From Flavonifractor sp. An82 (GTDB lineage: Bacteria > Bacillota > Clostridia > Oscillospirales > Oscillospiraceae): a stretch of DNA of 64,000 bases. Both the position numbers and the translations under genes were made by a program. The notes under the pieces are model-generated. The model had not been told where the DNA came from. It did no database searches and worked only from the letters and a program-made list of their open reading frames with translations. The stretch spans positions 115,005 to 179,004 of the forward strand of contig NZ_NFHG01000006.1 of the NCBI RefSeq assembly GCF_002159265.1, read 5' to 3'. Below are positions 18,250 through 27,063 of the stretch, piece by piece. Position 1 is the stretch's first letter. Each line of letters opens with the position of its first letter.

Positions 18250-18875
18250 CGGAATACTACATTCCCACCGCCGCCTCTGAGACGGAATTTGTGGAGAAGC
18301 GCTCCCGGTTCATCGGCCATGTCTGGCCGGTGGAGAGCGAGGAGGAGGCCCGGGGTTACATCGAGGCCATGAAAAAGAAGTACTACGACGCCCGCCACAA
18401 CTGCTGGTGCTACCGGATCAAGGAGGGGGGCGTGGAGCGCTACTCCGACGACGGGGAGCCCCAGGGTACCGCCGGACAGCCCATGCTCAACGTGTTCCAG
18501 CGGGAGGAGGTCACCAACGTGTGCTGTGTGGTGACCCGCTACTTCGGCGGGGTGCTGCTGGGGGCGGGAGGCCTGGTGCGGGCCTACACCCAAAGTGCCA
18601 AGGACGCCCTGGACGCCGCCGGGATCTCGGTGGTGCGCCGGTGGGTGGAAACGGCGGTGACCTGTCCCTACTCCTTCTTCGAGCGGGTGCGCCAGGAGGC
18701 GGAGGCTCAGGGGGGCGTGCTGGGGGAGAGCGAGTATGCCGCCGATGTCACCGTCCATGTGCTGCTGCCCGAAGAGAATACCGAGGCCTTTGCGGCCCGG
18801 CTTACCGAGCTCACCGCCGGGGGTGTGGCTCCCGTGAATTTGGGAGAGGCTTTCCGGGCGGTACCCATCAAATGA
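18246..18875 (+). CDS. YigZ/IMPACT family protein
   Basis: A 209-residue protein with the UPF0029 signature: SRFIGHVWPVESEEEA, HNCWCYRI, YSDDGEPQGTAGQPML near residues 64-79, and VTRYFGGVLLGAGGLVRAY near 97-115. The C-terminal DUF1949 half follows. Bacterial members are thought to bind nucleic acid or ribosomes, but no enzymatic role is established. The start overlaps the acetyltransferase stop by four bases. A palindromic terminator follows and is shared with the converging modC. Confidence 0.92.
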   Translation: MTEYYIPTAASETEFVEKRSRFIGHVWPVESEEEARGYIEAMKKKYYDARHNCWCYRIKEGGVERYSDDGEPQGTAGQPMLNVFQREEVTNVCCVVTRYFGGVLLGAGGLVRAYTQSAKDALDAAGISVVRRWVETAVTCPYSFFERVRQEAEAQGGVLGESEYAADVTVHVLLPEENTEAFAARLTELTAGGVAPVNLGEAFRAVPIK

Positions 18876-18886
18876 ATGCAGAAAAA

Positions 18887-18908
18887 TCCCCACGGCATGC
18901 CGTGGGGA
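18887..18908. terminator. Bidirectional terminator between yigZ and modC
   Basis: A perfect 22-base palindrome centred on GCATGC. On the minus strand it is followed by TTTTT (18882-18886), so it is a good terminator for the molybdenum operon; on the plus strand the T run is weak (CGCTTTCT). Confidence 0.8.
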
Positions 18909-18914
18909 CGCTTT

Positions 18915-19970
18915 CTAATTACTGGTCAGCAGCAGCAGATCCTTGGCGGGCAGCTCCAGCCACAGGGGGTCACGGCCTGCCAGGGCAGTCCAGCGCTCCT
19001 TCTCCAGCTCGATGCGCAGCCAGGAGAAGCCCTGACTGCCGCCGGGAGTGGTCAGCATGACCACGGTGGAGAACACGTTCTCCACCACCCGCTCCACCCG
19101 GCAGGGGAGGCGATTGGGGCCGGGACCCTCCACGGGCCTGATGTAGTGGGCCCGGACACCAATGTGGGTGAGTCCCTCCGGCAGGGGCTGCCCCGGGTCC
19201 AGGGTCACACCCCAGTCCAGAGCCTCCACCATGCCGCCGGCTGTGGGCTGTGCCCGGGATACGTTCTTGCAGCCCGACAGCAGGCAGGCTGACAGGGTGC
19301 GGGGGGCCTCAAAGAGCTCATGCACCGGCATCACGGCCTGAGAGCGGCCGTTGTCCAGTACGCACACCTGCTGGCACAGCCGCTGTACCTCGTCCCGGTT
19401 GTGGGTGACAAAGAGCACCGGGCCGGAAAAGGCAGAGAGAATGTCGGCCAGTTCCAGCTCCACCTGCCACTTCAGATAGCTGTCCAGGGCGGAGAAGGGC
19501 TCGTCCAGCAGCAGGACCTCCGGCTGGCTGGCCAGAATGCGGGCCAATGCCACCCGCTGCTGCTGGCCGCCGGACAGCTGCCGGGGATATTTGTGCTCCT
19601 GCCCCTCCAGGTAAAAGGAGGAGATCAGACGGTTTACCGTCTCTTTCCGGAGCGCCTTGTCCTGTACCCCTACGGCGATATTCTGCTCCACCGTCATGTT
19701 GGGAAAGAGGGCGTAGTTCTGGAAGAGGTAGCCCACCCGCCGCTTCTGAGGGGGCAGATCGATGTGCCGCTCCGAGTCAAAAAGTACCCTGCCGTCCAGC
19801 ACGATACGGCCCCGGTCCGGCTTTTCGATCCCGGCGATACACTTGAGGGTCAGGCTCTTGCCGCAGCCCGAGGCCCCCAGCAGACCGGTGACCTGGCCGC
19901 TCTCCGTTTCAAAGGAACAGTCCAGCCGGAATTTGCCGAAGTCCTTGTGAATGTCAACCTGTAGCCGCAT
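18915..19970 (-). CDS. modC: Molybdate ABC transporter ATP-binding protein ModC
   Basis: A 351-residue ABC ATPase that powers molybdate/tungstate import through ModB. Visible are Walker A GASGCGKS, the Q-loop FQNYALFP, signature LSGGQQQRVALARIL, Walker B VLLLDEPFSALD and the switch VTHNRDEV. The C-terminal 100 residues form a TOBE-like regulatory domain. ATG 19970 is chosen because MRLQVDIHKDFGKF is the family start and it overlaps the modB stop (TGATG), indicating translational coupling. It is the last gene of the long minus-strand molybdenum operon. Confidence 0.92.
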   Translation of the reverse strand: MRLQVDIHKDFGKFRLDCSFETESGQVTGLLGASGCGKSLTLKCIAGIEKPDRGRIVLDGRVLFDSERHIDLPPQKRRVGYLFQNYALFPNMTVEQNIAVGVQDKALRKETVNRLISSFYLEGQEHKYPRQLSGGQQQRVALARILASQPEVLLLDEPFSALDSYLKWQVELELADILSAFSGPVLFVTHNRDEVQRLCQQVCVLDNGRSQAVMPVHELFEAPRTLSACLLSGCKNVSRAQPTAGGMVEALDWGVTLDPGQPLPEGLTHIGVRAHYIRPVEGPGPNRLPCRVERVVENVFSTVVMLTTPGGSQGFSWLRIELEKERWTALAGRDPLWLELPAKDLLLLTSN

Positions 19971-20689
19971 CACTCCACCTCCCCGGTGACAGGAACGGTT
20001 CGGCGGCGGGGGCGGCGGTCCTTTTTCTCCAGCATATTGACAGCCAGCAGCACCACGGCGGAGATGGCCAGGTTGATGAGTACCCACCGCATGGCTCCGG
20101 CATCATCTCCGGTGCGCCACAGCTGGTACACTGTGGTGGAGATAGTGGCGGTCTTGCCAGGGGTGTATCCGGTAATCATGGCGGTGGCGCCGTACTCGCC
20201 CAGAGCACGGGCAAAGGCCAGTACGGTACCGGCGATGATGCCCTGCTTGCAGTAGGGCATCATGACCCGCCAGAAGATCCAGGTGTTGGACTTGCCCAGA
20301 GTACGGGCGGCATGGGCCAGAGTGACGTCGAAGGACTCGAAGGCGCCCCGGGCGGTGCGGTACATCAGGGGGAAGGCCACCACCGCCGAGGCGAAGATGG
20401 CGGAGTACCACACCATGGTCAGCCGCAGGTCAAACATATTTAGGAACCACAGCCCGATGGTCCGCTTGGGCCCCAGCAGCCGCAGCAGGAAATAGCCCAC
20501 CACGGTGGGAGGGAGGACCAGGGGAAGGGTGAGCACCACGTCCAGCACACCCTTGACCAGCCTGGGCAGCTTGGCCACATAGTAGGCCGCCAGGATGCCC
20601 AGGAAGAAGATGAGCACGGTGGAGATGGCGGCGATGCGCAGGGAATTCAAAAGGGGATAGAGGTCCAGAGGGATCACCTGCCTTATCAA
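19970..20689 (-). CDS. modB: Molybdate ABC transporter permease ModB
   Basis: An inner-membrane permease of 239 residues with about five or six hydrophobic segments. The ModB/CysT EAA loop is visible as ALGEYGATAMITGYTPGKTATIS, and VLTLPLVLPPTVVGYFLL is characteristic. The first possible codon is a TTG (20689) directly after a hairpin, with no clear ribosome site; a GTG at 20677 gives MIPLDLYPLLNSLRI and is also plausible. The stop overlaps the modC start. Confidence 0.93.
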   Translation of the reverse strand: MIRQVIPLDLYPLLNSLRIAAISTVLIFFLGILAAYYVAKLPRLVKGVLDVVLTLPLVLPPTVVGYFLLRLLGPKRTIGLWFLNMFDLRLTMVWYSAIFASAVVAFPLMYRTARGAFESFDVTLAHAARTLGKSNTWIFWRVMMPYCKQGIIAGTVLAFARALGEYGATAMITGYTPGKTATISTTVYQLWRTGDDAGAMRWVLINLAISAVVLLAVNMLEKKDRRPRRRTVPVTGEVE

Positions 20690-20691
20690 AT

Positions 20692-20716
20692 GGGCCTGCC
20701 GCTGTGCGGCAGGCCC
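20692..20716 (-). other. Stem-loop between modA and modB
   Basis: An 11-base perfect inverted repeat (GGGCCTGCCGC / GCGGCAGGCCC, 3-base loop). On the minus strand it is followed by ATTTGAT rather than a T run, so it more likely stabilises the modA transcript end or limits read-through than fully terminates. Confidence 0.5.
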
Positions 20717-20723
20717 CTGTTTT

Positions 20724-21599
20724 TTACTGGATCACGGTAAAGCCCACGCCCTCCAGCACGGAGATGGCGCTCTCGTCGGTGTGCAGGTAGTCCAGGAAGG
20801 CCTGGGCGGCGGCCTGGCTGGCCTCGTCGGTGCCGCACTTCATGACGGCGGCGGGGTAGATGACCTGGTCGCACATGTCGGCAGTGGCCTGGTCCACCAC
20901 ATTGAGCTCATAGGTAAAGGCATCGGTGGCGTAGATGATGCCGCAGTCCACGGCGCCCTCCTTCACCTGGTTGGCCACCTCGGACACGTTGGAAGCGTAG
21001 GTCACCTTACCGGCGCTCTCCAGAGCGGCGATGTCGATGCCCAGAGTGTCCAGGATCTGGAGGGAGTAGGCGCCCACGGGCACGTCGTCGTTGCCCAGGC
21101 AGAGCAGGGACAGCTTGTCGGTGGCCAGATCAGAGAAGGACTGGATGTCCTTGGGGTTGTCGTCAGGGACCGCCAGCACCACCTTGTTCTCCACAAAGTT
21201 GATGCGGGTGTCGGACAGCACAAAGTCCAGACCCTCGTTGGTGCCGGTGGTGTCGGCGGCGTCCAGCTGGTTCATCTGCTTCTGGGCGGCGGAGATAAAG
21301 AGATCGCATACGGCGCCCTCCTCGATCTGGGTCTTCAGGGTGCCGGAGGAGTCGAAGGTGAAGATCAGGTTGACATTGGGCGCAACCTCTTTGTACTGCT
21401 CGGCGATCTGGGTGAGGGTGGCCTCCATGGAGGCGGCGGCGAACACCACCACATCCACCGGCTCCTCCTGAGCGGGGGTGTTGCCCGCAGGGGTCTCACT
21501 ATTCTGGGCGGGACTGTTTGCGGCGCCGGGATCGCCGCCGCAGGCGGCCAGGGCCAGGACCAACGACAGGGACAGGATCAGGGACAGGATTTTTTTCAT
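20724..21599 (-). CDS. modA: Molybdate ABC transporter substrate-binding lipoprotein ModA
   Basis: A 291-residue lipoprotein with signal MKKILSLILSLSLVLALAAC (lipobox Cys20), then a low-complexity linker and the ModA domain starting VDVVVFAAASMEATLTQIAE. The serine-rich oxyanion loops (AAAS, SSGTLKTQI) and YASNVSEVANQVKEGAVDCGIIYATDA match molybdate-binding proteins. It captures molybdate or tungstate outside the cell for ModBC. The intergenic stretch upstream to mogA (21600-21713) is over 100 nt and GC-rich, and could carry an internal promoter, but none is clear. Confidence 0.93.
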   Translation of the reverse strand: MKKILSLILSLSLVLALAACGGDPGAANSPAQNSETPAGNTPAQEEPVDVVVFAAASMEATLTQIAEQYKEVAPNVNLIFTFDSSGTLKTQIEEGAVCDLFISAAQKQMNQLDAADTTGTNEGLDFVLSDTRINFVENKVVLAVPDDNPKDIQSFSDLATDKLSLLCLGNDDVPVGAYSLQILDTLGIDIAALESAGKVTYASNVSEVANQVKEGAVDCGIIYATDAFTYELNVVDQATADMCDQVIYPAAVMKCGTDEASQAAAQAFLDYLHTDESAISVLEGVGFTVIQ

Positions 21600-21713
21600 A
21601 CTGCATTCTCCTTTACAAAATGGTAGGCGGCCCCGTTTCCAGGAGCGCCCCGGCCCGCCGCCATGATGTGATACATTTTAGGCATGACGGACTCGAAGAA
21701 TTCAGGACTTATG

Positions 21714-22199
21714 TTAACGGGCGCAGTTGCCCGCAGTCCCCCTTAAAATCTCCAGGCCGTGGCCCAGAGCGGGGAGGATGAACTCCAGACACTCCCGCAC
21801 CGCCTTGGGGCTGCCGGGCAGGTTGACCATAAGTGTCTGCTTGCGAATGCCCGCCGCCGCCCGGCTCAGCATGGCCCGGGGGGTGATCTGGAGGGACTGC
21901 CACCGCATGGCCTCGGCAATGCCGGGGGCGGGGCGCTCGGTCACCGCCAGGGTGGCCTCGGGCGTCAGGTCGGTGGGGGAGAAGCCGGTGCCGCCGGTGG
22001 TGAGGATGAGGTCGGCCAGGTCGTTGTCGCACAGCCGCTTCAATTCCGAGGACAGGGGCTCCAGCCCATCGGGCAGCAGGGCGGTGTGGACCACCTCATA
22101 GCCAGCCCCCTCCACCATTTCCCGGATCACCGGGCCGCTCTTGTCCTCCCGCTGTCCGGCATAGCCGGAGTCGCTGAGGGTGATGATGGCTACCCGCAT
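21714..22199 (-). CDS. mogA: Molybdopterin adenylyltransferase (MogA/MoaB family)
   Basis: A 161-residue protein with the MoCF domain: MRVAIITLSDSGYAGQREDKSGP, ADLILTTGGTGFSPTDLTPEAT, RPAPGIAEAMR, and MVNLPGSPKAVRE. MogA adenylylates molybdopterin before MoeA inserts metal. The start ATG (22199) is two bases from the MOSC stop, indicating coupling. MoaB is the alternative name for the same fold; with moeA in the operon, the adenylyltransferase role is favoured. Confidence 0.9.
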   Translation of the reverse strand: MRVAIITLSDSGYAGQREDKSGPVIREMVEGAGYEVVHTALLPDGLEPLSSELKRLCDNDLADLILTTGGTGFSPTDLTPEATLAVTERPAPGIAEAMRWQSLQITPRAMLSRAAAGIRKQTLMVNLPGSPKAVRECLEFILPALGHGLEILRGTAGNCAR

Positions 22200-22201
22200 A
22201 C

Positions 22202-22639
22202 TCAGCCCTCCTCCACGATGGTGAGCTCATCCCCCACCGAGATGGTGCCCCCGTGGAGCACCTTGGTGAACACGCCCTCCCGGGGCATGATGCAGTCGCC
22301 CATGACCTTGTAGATCTCGCAGTGGGCGTGGCACTGCTTACCCACCTGGGTCAGCTCCAGCAGCACGTCGTTGCACTTGAACTTGGTGCCGATGGGCAGG
22401 ATCTTGAAGTCGTAGCCCTCCACCACCAGGTTTTCACCAAAAGCGCCGTCATCCACTACAGCGCCCCGGGCCCGGAAGGCCTCCACCTGCTCGTGGGAGA
22501 GGAGGGACACCTGCCGGTGCCACTTGCCTGCGTGGGCGTCCCCCTGGATGCCCCAGTCCTCCACGAACTGGGCGGAGCCCACGTTTTTCTTCTGGGTACC
22601 CTTCTGTTCACTGACACAGACAGCGATCACTTTGCCCAT
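22202..22639 (-). CDS. MOSC domain-containing protein
   Basis: A 145-residue stand-alone MOSC (Moco sulfurase C-terminal) domain: VEDWGIQGDAHAGKWHRQVSLLS, FGENLVVEGYD, and the conserved Cys segment ELTQVGKQCHAHCEIY. MOSC proteins bind sulfur or the molybdenum cofactor and may sulfurate Mo or W centres. Location between moaA and mogA, only 4 nt from moaA, supports a cofactor-maturation role. Confidence 0.9.
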   Translation of the reverse strand: MGKVIAVCVSEQKGTQKKNVGSAQFVEDWGIQGDAHAGKWHRQVSLLSHEQVEAFRARGAVVDDGAFGENLVVEGYDFKILPIGTKFKCNDVLLELTQVGKQCHAHCEIYKVMGDCIMPREGVFTKVLHGGTISVGDELTIVEEG

Positions 22640-22643
22640 GTGC

Positions 22644-23618
22644 TTATCCTCCGATCTGATTCATGTTGCGGCCCTCGTCGGCCGCCTCCCGCTGGCCGCC
22701 GAAATGATGGCTGGCGGGTTTGTGGTTGATGGCGTCCGCCATAGCGGCTTGCAGAGTGGCATCGTCTGCGCCGGCGTCCAGCAGGGCCTTCAGGTCCACC
22801 CCGTGGTCGTATTGCAGACAGGTCTTGAGAAAACCGGTGGCGGTGAGCCGCACCCGGTTGCAGCTTTGGCAGAACTGGTGGGATACTGCGCTGATGAAGC
22901 CCACCTGGCCCCGGAAGCCGGGGAAGGTCACGTTGCGGCTGGGGCCGCTGAGGGGGTCGGTGGGGCAGGAGATGGCGGTACCGAAGACCTCCTCCAGCCG
23001 GGCCAGGACCTCCTCTTCGGTGCGGCGGGTGAGGGTATCCCCCAGACCAATGGGCATCAGCTCAATGAAGCGGACCGACAGGTTCCGGTCCTTTGCCAGG
23101 GAGGCCAGAGGCACCAGCTGGGCGTCGTTGCCGCCTGAAGGGACGCAGTTGACCTTGACGGTGAGTCCCGGTGCGGCCAGCGCGGCCTCCAGGCCCTCCA
23201 GAGCCCGGGGCAGCTCGTCCCGCCGGGTGAGGGCGGCAAACTGCTCCCGGTCCAGGGTGTCCAGGCTGAGATTGACCCCGTCCAGTCCGGCCTCCAGCAG
23301 GTCGGGCAGCTGTTCGGCCAGCAGTACCCCGTTGGTGGTGAGATTGACGGTACGAATGCCCTTAATGGCCTTGATCTCCCGGACCAACCCGGCCAGGCCC
23401 TTGCGCACCAGAGGCTCGCCGCCGGTGAGGCGTACCTTCTCCACCCCCAGACCGGCGGCCAGACGGACCAGATGGGCAATCTGCTCGTAGGAGAGAATGG
23501 CGCTGTGGTCCACCCACTCCACCCCCTCCTCGGGCATGCAGTAGCGGCAGCGCAGGTTGCACCGGTCGGTGACGGACACCCGCAGATAGCGGATGTTGCG
23601 GCCAAATTGATCATACAT
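22644..23618 (-). CDS. moaA: GTP 3',8-cyclase MoaA (radical SAM)
   Basis: A 324-residue radical SAM enzyme that makes the first intermediate of molybdopterin from GTP. The SAM cluster is C20-N-L-R-C24-R-Y-C27. The second iron-sulfur site is in QFCQSCNRVRLTATGFLKTC. The protein ends in Gly-Gly, as MoaA needs for activity. Its start overlaps the mobB stop by eight bases. Confidence 0.96.
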   Translation of the reverse strand: MYDQFGRNIRYLRVSVTDRCNLRCRYCMPEEGVEWVDHSAILSYEQIAHLVRLAAGLGVEKVRLTGGEPLVRKGLAGLVREIKAIKGIRTVNLTTNGVLLAEQLPDLLEAGLDGVNLSLDTLDREQFAALTRRDELPRALEGLEAALAAPGLTVKVNCVPSGGNDAQLVPLASLAKDRNLSVRFIELMPIGLGDTLTRRTEEEVLARLEEVFGTAISCPTDPLSGPSRNVTFPGFRGQVGFISAVSHQFCQSCNRVRLTATGFLKTCLQYDHGVDLKALLDAGADDATLQAAMADAINHKPASHHFGGQREAADEGRNMNQIGG

Positions 23619-24120
23619 GAGGCAGGCCCTCCTTTACCAGATGAAGCAGAAAACGGGCCACGCCCTGAGGATCATTGAGAGAGAGGACCGGCGCGCCGGG
23701 GCACTCCAGCGGCAGGTCGGTGACCAGAGCCAGCAGGGTGGCCGGGTCGGACACCGGGGCTTCCGAATTGCCCCTGCGCACCACCTCCAGCTTAGGCCAG
23801 GCGGTGTATTTGAAGCCCTCCAGCAAAATCAGGTCGGCCTCGGGGAACTGGGTGATCAGAAAATCCTCCGTTACCGGCCGGCGCTTGACCACCTTGAATT
23901 TCTCCCCGTCAAAGATGGCGGTGCCTGCAGCCCCGGCGGCCATGAAGCGGCCGGTGTCGGTGCCGGGGGGATCGGGGAGGAAGGAGTGGCCGTCGTGCTT
24001 GACCACCGCCACGTTCAGCCCGGCCTGGGACAGAAGGGGGAGGACCGATTCGATGAGGGTGGTCTTGCCGGAGTTTTTCACCCCGGACACCGCCACCACC
24101 AGGGGCTCAGACACGGTCAT
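23611..24120 (-). CDS. mobB: Molybdopterin-guanine dinucleotide biosynthesis protein MobB
   Basis: A 169-residue P-loop GTPase. The Walker A is [12 protein letters not shown] (about residues 13-24), followed by [21 protein letters not shown] and LILLEGFKY, as in MobB. It is thought to assist MobA in attaching a nucleotide to molybdopterin; no mobA lies in this window. ATG 24120 is preferred because the conserved sequence starts there; it overlaps the moaC stop by 14 bases. Confidence 0.93.
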   Translation of the reverse strand: MTVSEPLVVAVSGVKNSGKTTLIESVLPLLSQAGLNVAVVKHDGHSFLPDPPGTDTGRFMAAGAAGTAIFDGEKFKVVKRRPVTEDFLITQFPEADLILLEGFKYTAWPKLEVVRRGNSEAPVSDPATLLALVTDLPLECPGAPVLSLNDPQGVARFLLHLVKEGLPHV

Positions 24121-24586
24121 ACACCCCCGATTTGCCACCCTCCTTATGGACCAGGTGGATGTCCCCCAGCTCCATGCCTTTGTCAATGGCCTTGCACATG
24201 TCGTAAATGGTGAGCAGGGCTACCGAGACGCCGGTGAGGGCCTCCATCTCCACCCCGGTCTTGCCGGAGAGCTTGACGGTGCAGGTGGCCCGCACGGCGC
24301 AGACCTCCTCCAGAATCTCGAAATCCACCGACAGGTGGCTGAGCAGCAGAGGATGGCACAGGGGGATCAGCTCCCAGGTGCGCTTGGCGGCCATAATGCC
24401 CGCCACCCGGGCCACCCCCAGCACGTCGCCCTTGGCGGCGGTGCGGCCGGTAATGGCGTCCAGAATGGGGCGGGTGACCTTGATGGTACCCTCGGCCACC
24501 GCCGTGCGGTAGGTGGGGTCCTTGCCGGTCACGTCCACCATGATGGCGTTGCCGGCCTCGTCAAAATGATTGAAAGCAGGTTCCAT
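24107..24586 (-). CDS. moaC: Cyclic pyranopterin monophosphate synthase MoaC
   Basis: A 159-residue enzyme that acts after MoaA in molybdopterin synthesis. It shows [46 protein letters not shown], and [26 protein letters not shown], all conserved. Full length. ATG 24586 follows AGGAGG. Confidence 0.96.
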   Translation of the reverse strand: MEPAFNHFDEAGNAIMVDVTGKDPTYRTAVAEGTIKVTRPILDAITGRTAAKGDVLGVARVAGIMAAKRTWELIPLCHPLLLSHLSVDFEILEEVCAVRATCTVKLSGKTGVEMEALTGVSVALLTIYDMCKAIDKGMELGDIHLVHKEGGKSGVYDRV

Positions 24587-24617
24587 ACTAACCTCCTGTT
24601 GAATCGATATGGGGCGG

Positions 24618-25814
24618 TCACAGCAGCCAGACCTGAACGGTCTGTCCGGCCTCCGCCGGAGGGGCGCCCGCCGGCAGCTCCACCAGACAGCTGCATCCCA
24701 CCAGAGAGGCCAGCTGGCCGGAGGAGTGGCCCTGGGGCAGGGCGGCCTCACCGTCCTGGTAGATGCCCCGGAGAAAGCGCCGCCGGAGGCTGGGCTTGTC
24801 ATAGGGGGTGGTGAGAACAGCCTGCTTCTGCCGGGGGAGCAGATGGGGTTCCCCGGCCAGGGCGGCCAGCAGGGGCCGGGCCAGCAGCTCAAAGGTGGTG
24901 AAGGCGGCAAAGGGGTTGCCCGACAGGGACAGGATGGGTTTGCCGCCGAAGCGGGAAAACATGGCGGGAGTGCCCGGCTTCAGGTTCACCTTCCAGAACA
25001 CCTGCTCCGCTCCCAGCAGGGGGAGGGCCTGGTGGAAGATATCCTTGTCTCCCACCGACACGCCGCCGGTGGTGATCAGCAGGTCACAGTGATTCAGCAG
25101 CTCTGCCATGGCTTTTGCCACCGCGGCTGGGGAGTCGGCGGCGTGGCGGCAGAGGACGGAGATGCCCAGCTCCGCCAGACGGGCGGAGAGGAGCACGCCG
25201 TTGGAGCCGTAAATTTTTCCCGTGGGCAGGGGCTGGCCCGCCTCCACCACCTCGTCCCCGGTGGTGAGCAGAGCCACTTTGGGACGGCGGCGGACCGGTA
25301 CCTCCGTGATGCCGGCACTAGCCAGCACGCCCAGGGCGGCAGCGTCCAGCCGTGCGCCCGCAGGAAGCAGCAGACTGCCCGCCCGGTAGTCCTCGCCCCG
25401 GCGAACATAATTTTGATAAGGAGGGAGGGAGGCGTAAATGGAAACAGGGTTCCCCCGGTCGGTGTCCTCCTGTCGGAGCACACAGTCGCAGCCCTCAGGC
25501 AGCATGGCCCCCGTCATGATGCGGATGGCCTGACCGGGACCCAGAGGGTGGTGAGGGGCGTCCCCGGCGTACAGGGTATCTGCCACAGGCAGGAGGACGG
25601 GGTGTTCCCGGTCTGCCCCGGCGATGTCAGCCGAGCGGAGGGCATAGCCGTCCAGGGGGGAGCGGTCAAAGGGGGGCTGGTCCATGGGGGCGGCCACGTC
25701 GTGGGCCAGCGTGCGGTCCAGAGCCTGAAAAGCAGGCAGCACTTCAACGCCCAAGGGGGACAGCCCCTGGGTCATTCGTTCTACCGCCTGCTCCAGAGAG
25801 AGATCGGTGAGCAT
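24618..25814 (-). CDS. moeA: Molybdopterin molybdenumtransferase MoeA
   Basis: A 398-residue MoeA that inserts molybdate into adenylated molybdopterin. Visible are [74 protein letters not shown] and [21 protein letters not shown] 25814 was chosen over the upstream extension because it lies two bases after the upstream gene's stop and follows AAGGGG. Confidence 0.95.
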   Translation of the reverse strand: MLTDLSLEQAVERMTQGLSPLGVEVLPAFQALDRTLAHDVAAPMDQPPFDRSPLDGYALRSADIAGADREHPVLLPVADTLYAGDAPHHPLGPGQAIRIMTGAMLPEGCDCVLRQEDTDRGNPVSIYASLPPYQNYVRRGEDYRAGSLLLPAGARLDAAALGVLASAGITEVPVRRRPKVALLTTGDEVVEAGQPLPTGKIYGSNGVLLSARLAELGISVLCRHAADSPAAVAKAMAELLNHCDLLITTGGVSVGDKDIFHQALPLLGAEQVFWKVNLKPGTPAMFSRFGGKPILSLSGNPFAAFTTFELLARPLLAALAGEPHLLPRQKQAVLTTPYDKPSLRRRFLRGIYQDGEAALPQGHSSGQLASLVGCSCLVELPAGAPPAEAGQTVQVWLL

Positions 25815-25816
25815 GG

Positions 25817-26842
25817 TCAGCACCCCTTGCCGAAGGGACAGATGGGATAGTGGCACTCAGGGCAGCCCAGGCACAGACCGCCGTGGCCCAGTGCCTTGAG
25901 GTCAGTCCGGCTGATGGGTACCCCGGCGGCGATGCGGGGGAGCACCAGGTCGAACACAGTGGCCTTGGCGTACATGACGCAGCCGGGCAGACCCATGATG
26001 GGGGTGCCGTCGGCGAAGTAGCCCAGCAGGAACATGGCGCCGGGCAGCACGGGGGCCCCGTAGGACACGATGTCCGCGCCGGTGTCCTTGATAGCCTTGG
26101 GCGTCTTGTCGTCGGGATCTACGCTCATACCGCCGGTGCACAGGATCAGGTCCACCCCCTTGGCCTTGTAGTCCAGGGCGGCGGCGGTGATGGCGGCCAT
26201 GTCGTCGCCAGGCAGGCAGTGCTCCGTGACCTGAATGCCGTAGGCGGCCAGCTTGTCGATGATGACGGGGGTGAAGGTGTCCTCAATGAGGCCCTTTGCC
26301 ACCTCACTGCCGGTGGTGATGAGACCGCAGGTCTTCAGCTTCCAGGGGGTGAGGGAGAGGATGGGACCGCTCCCCGCCCGCTCTTCCACCGCTTTCAGCT
26401 TGTCCTCGGCAATGACCAGGGGGATGATGCGGGTGCCCGCCAGCTTGTCCCCTTTATGGACGGCAGTGTTGGTGTGGCGGGTGGCGATCATGATCTCATC
26501 CTCGCCGTTGAGGGCGGTCAGCCGCTCCACATCCACCTGGAAGAGACCGTCCATGTCGGCGATGAGCTCGATTTTGCCCTCCTTCACGGCGGTGGCGTGC
26601 ATATGCTCGTTCTGGCACAGGGCCTGGAGCCGCAGGGCGGCCTCGTCCTCGTGGAGCATGCCGGGCTGTTTTTCCCACACATAGAGGTGCTCCTTGCCCA
26701 TACTCAGCAGCACTGGGATATCCTCCTCGGTGACCACATGGCCCTTGCGGAACCGGGCGTCCTTGGTAACACCCCGGATAATCTGCGTCAGATCGTGGCA
26801 GAGCACATGGCCTACCGCGTCGTGGGTATCGATCAATTTCAT
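25817..26842 (-). CDS. MoeA-like molybdopterin-binding protein with Cys-rich C-terminus
   Basis: A 341-residue protein, first gene after the leader. The C-terminal half is a MoCF/MoeA-type fold: CGLITTGSEVAKGLIEDTF, DLILCTGGMSVDPDDKTP, and MGLPGCVMYAKATVFDLVLPR. The N-terminal half is not the MoeA linker domain. The last 18 residues are rich in cysteine (CLGCPECHYPICPFGKGC), possibly a metal site. This family is often found with molybdenum hydroxylase genes, but its reaction is unknown. ATG 26842 follows GGAGGG; the longer upstream frame would run through the attenuator. Confidence 0.83.
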   Translation of the reverse strand: MKLIDTHDAVGHVLCHDLTQIIRGVTKDARFRKGHVVTEEDIPVLLSMGKEHLYVWEKQPGMLHEDEAALRLQALCQNEHMHATAVKEGKIELIADMDGLFQVDVERLTALNGEDEIMIATRHTNTAVHKGDKLAGTRIIPLVIAEDKLKAVEERAGSGPILSLTPWKLKTCGLITTGSEVAKGLIEDTFTPVIIDKLAAYGIQVTEHCLPGDDMAAITAAALDYKAKGVDLILCTGGMSVDPDDKTPKAIKDTGADIVSYGAPVLPGAMFLLGYFADGTPIMGLPGCVMYAKATVFDLVLPRIAAGVPISRTDLKALGHGGLCLGCPECHYPICPFGKGC

Positions 26843-26859
26843 GTGATGTCCCTCCAAAC

Positions 26860-26891
26860 AAAAAAGAGGTACCGTCTTTTTACGGTACCTC
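26860..26891 (-). terminator. Intrinsic attenuator of the molybdenum operon leader
   Basis: On the minus strand GAGGTACCGT pairs with ACGGTACCTC around a short A-rich loop, followed by TTTTTT at 26860-26865. It lies 18 nt upstream of the first start codon, directly after the candidate riboswitch, so ligand binding could control termination. Confidence 0.85.
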
Positions 26892-26892
26892 C

Positions 26893-27028
26893 AGGCAGAG
26901 GGGTACAATACCCCCCCTGTAAAAGAGACTCCTTTTCAAAGACGGAAGGCCGCGCCGTTTCCAGCCCGACCCTGGCGGTGCGCCGTAGGCATTGCCCTTA
27001 GGCGGTCCCGCTCGGAGCGTATCCAATT
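26893..27028 (-). promoter_or_regulatory. Candidate molybdenum-cofactor (Moco/Tuco) riboswitch
   Basis: The leader, read on the minus strand, has the elements CTCCGAGC, CCTAAGGGCAATGCC, CTACGGCGC and a stem capped by GGAAAC (a GNRA tetraloop) with a CCUAAG-like receptor. These match my memory of the Moco RNA motif found upstream of moaA and mod operons. It starts at the predicted transcript start, precedes an intrinsic terminator and heads ten molybdenum genes. The family match is by memory and has not been computed; a covariance-model search would settle it. Confidence 0.75.
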
Positions 27029-27034
27029 GTCATC

Positions 27035-27063
27035 AGTGTAGCATGGTTTTCGGAAAATTGCAA
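27035..27063 (-). promoter_or_regulatory. Promoter of the molybdenum operon
   Basis: On the minus strand: TTGCAA (27063-27058), 17 bases, TACACT (27040-27035). The TTGCAA hexamer is self-complementary and also serves as a candidate -35 for gluQ on the other strand. Confidence 0.7.

Noticed and set aside
21600..21713. Second Moco riboswitch between mogA and modA
   Set aside because: The stretch is GC-rich with a GGAAAC in a possible stem, like the main leader, but lacks the CCTAAG and CTCCGAGC elements and any terminator.
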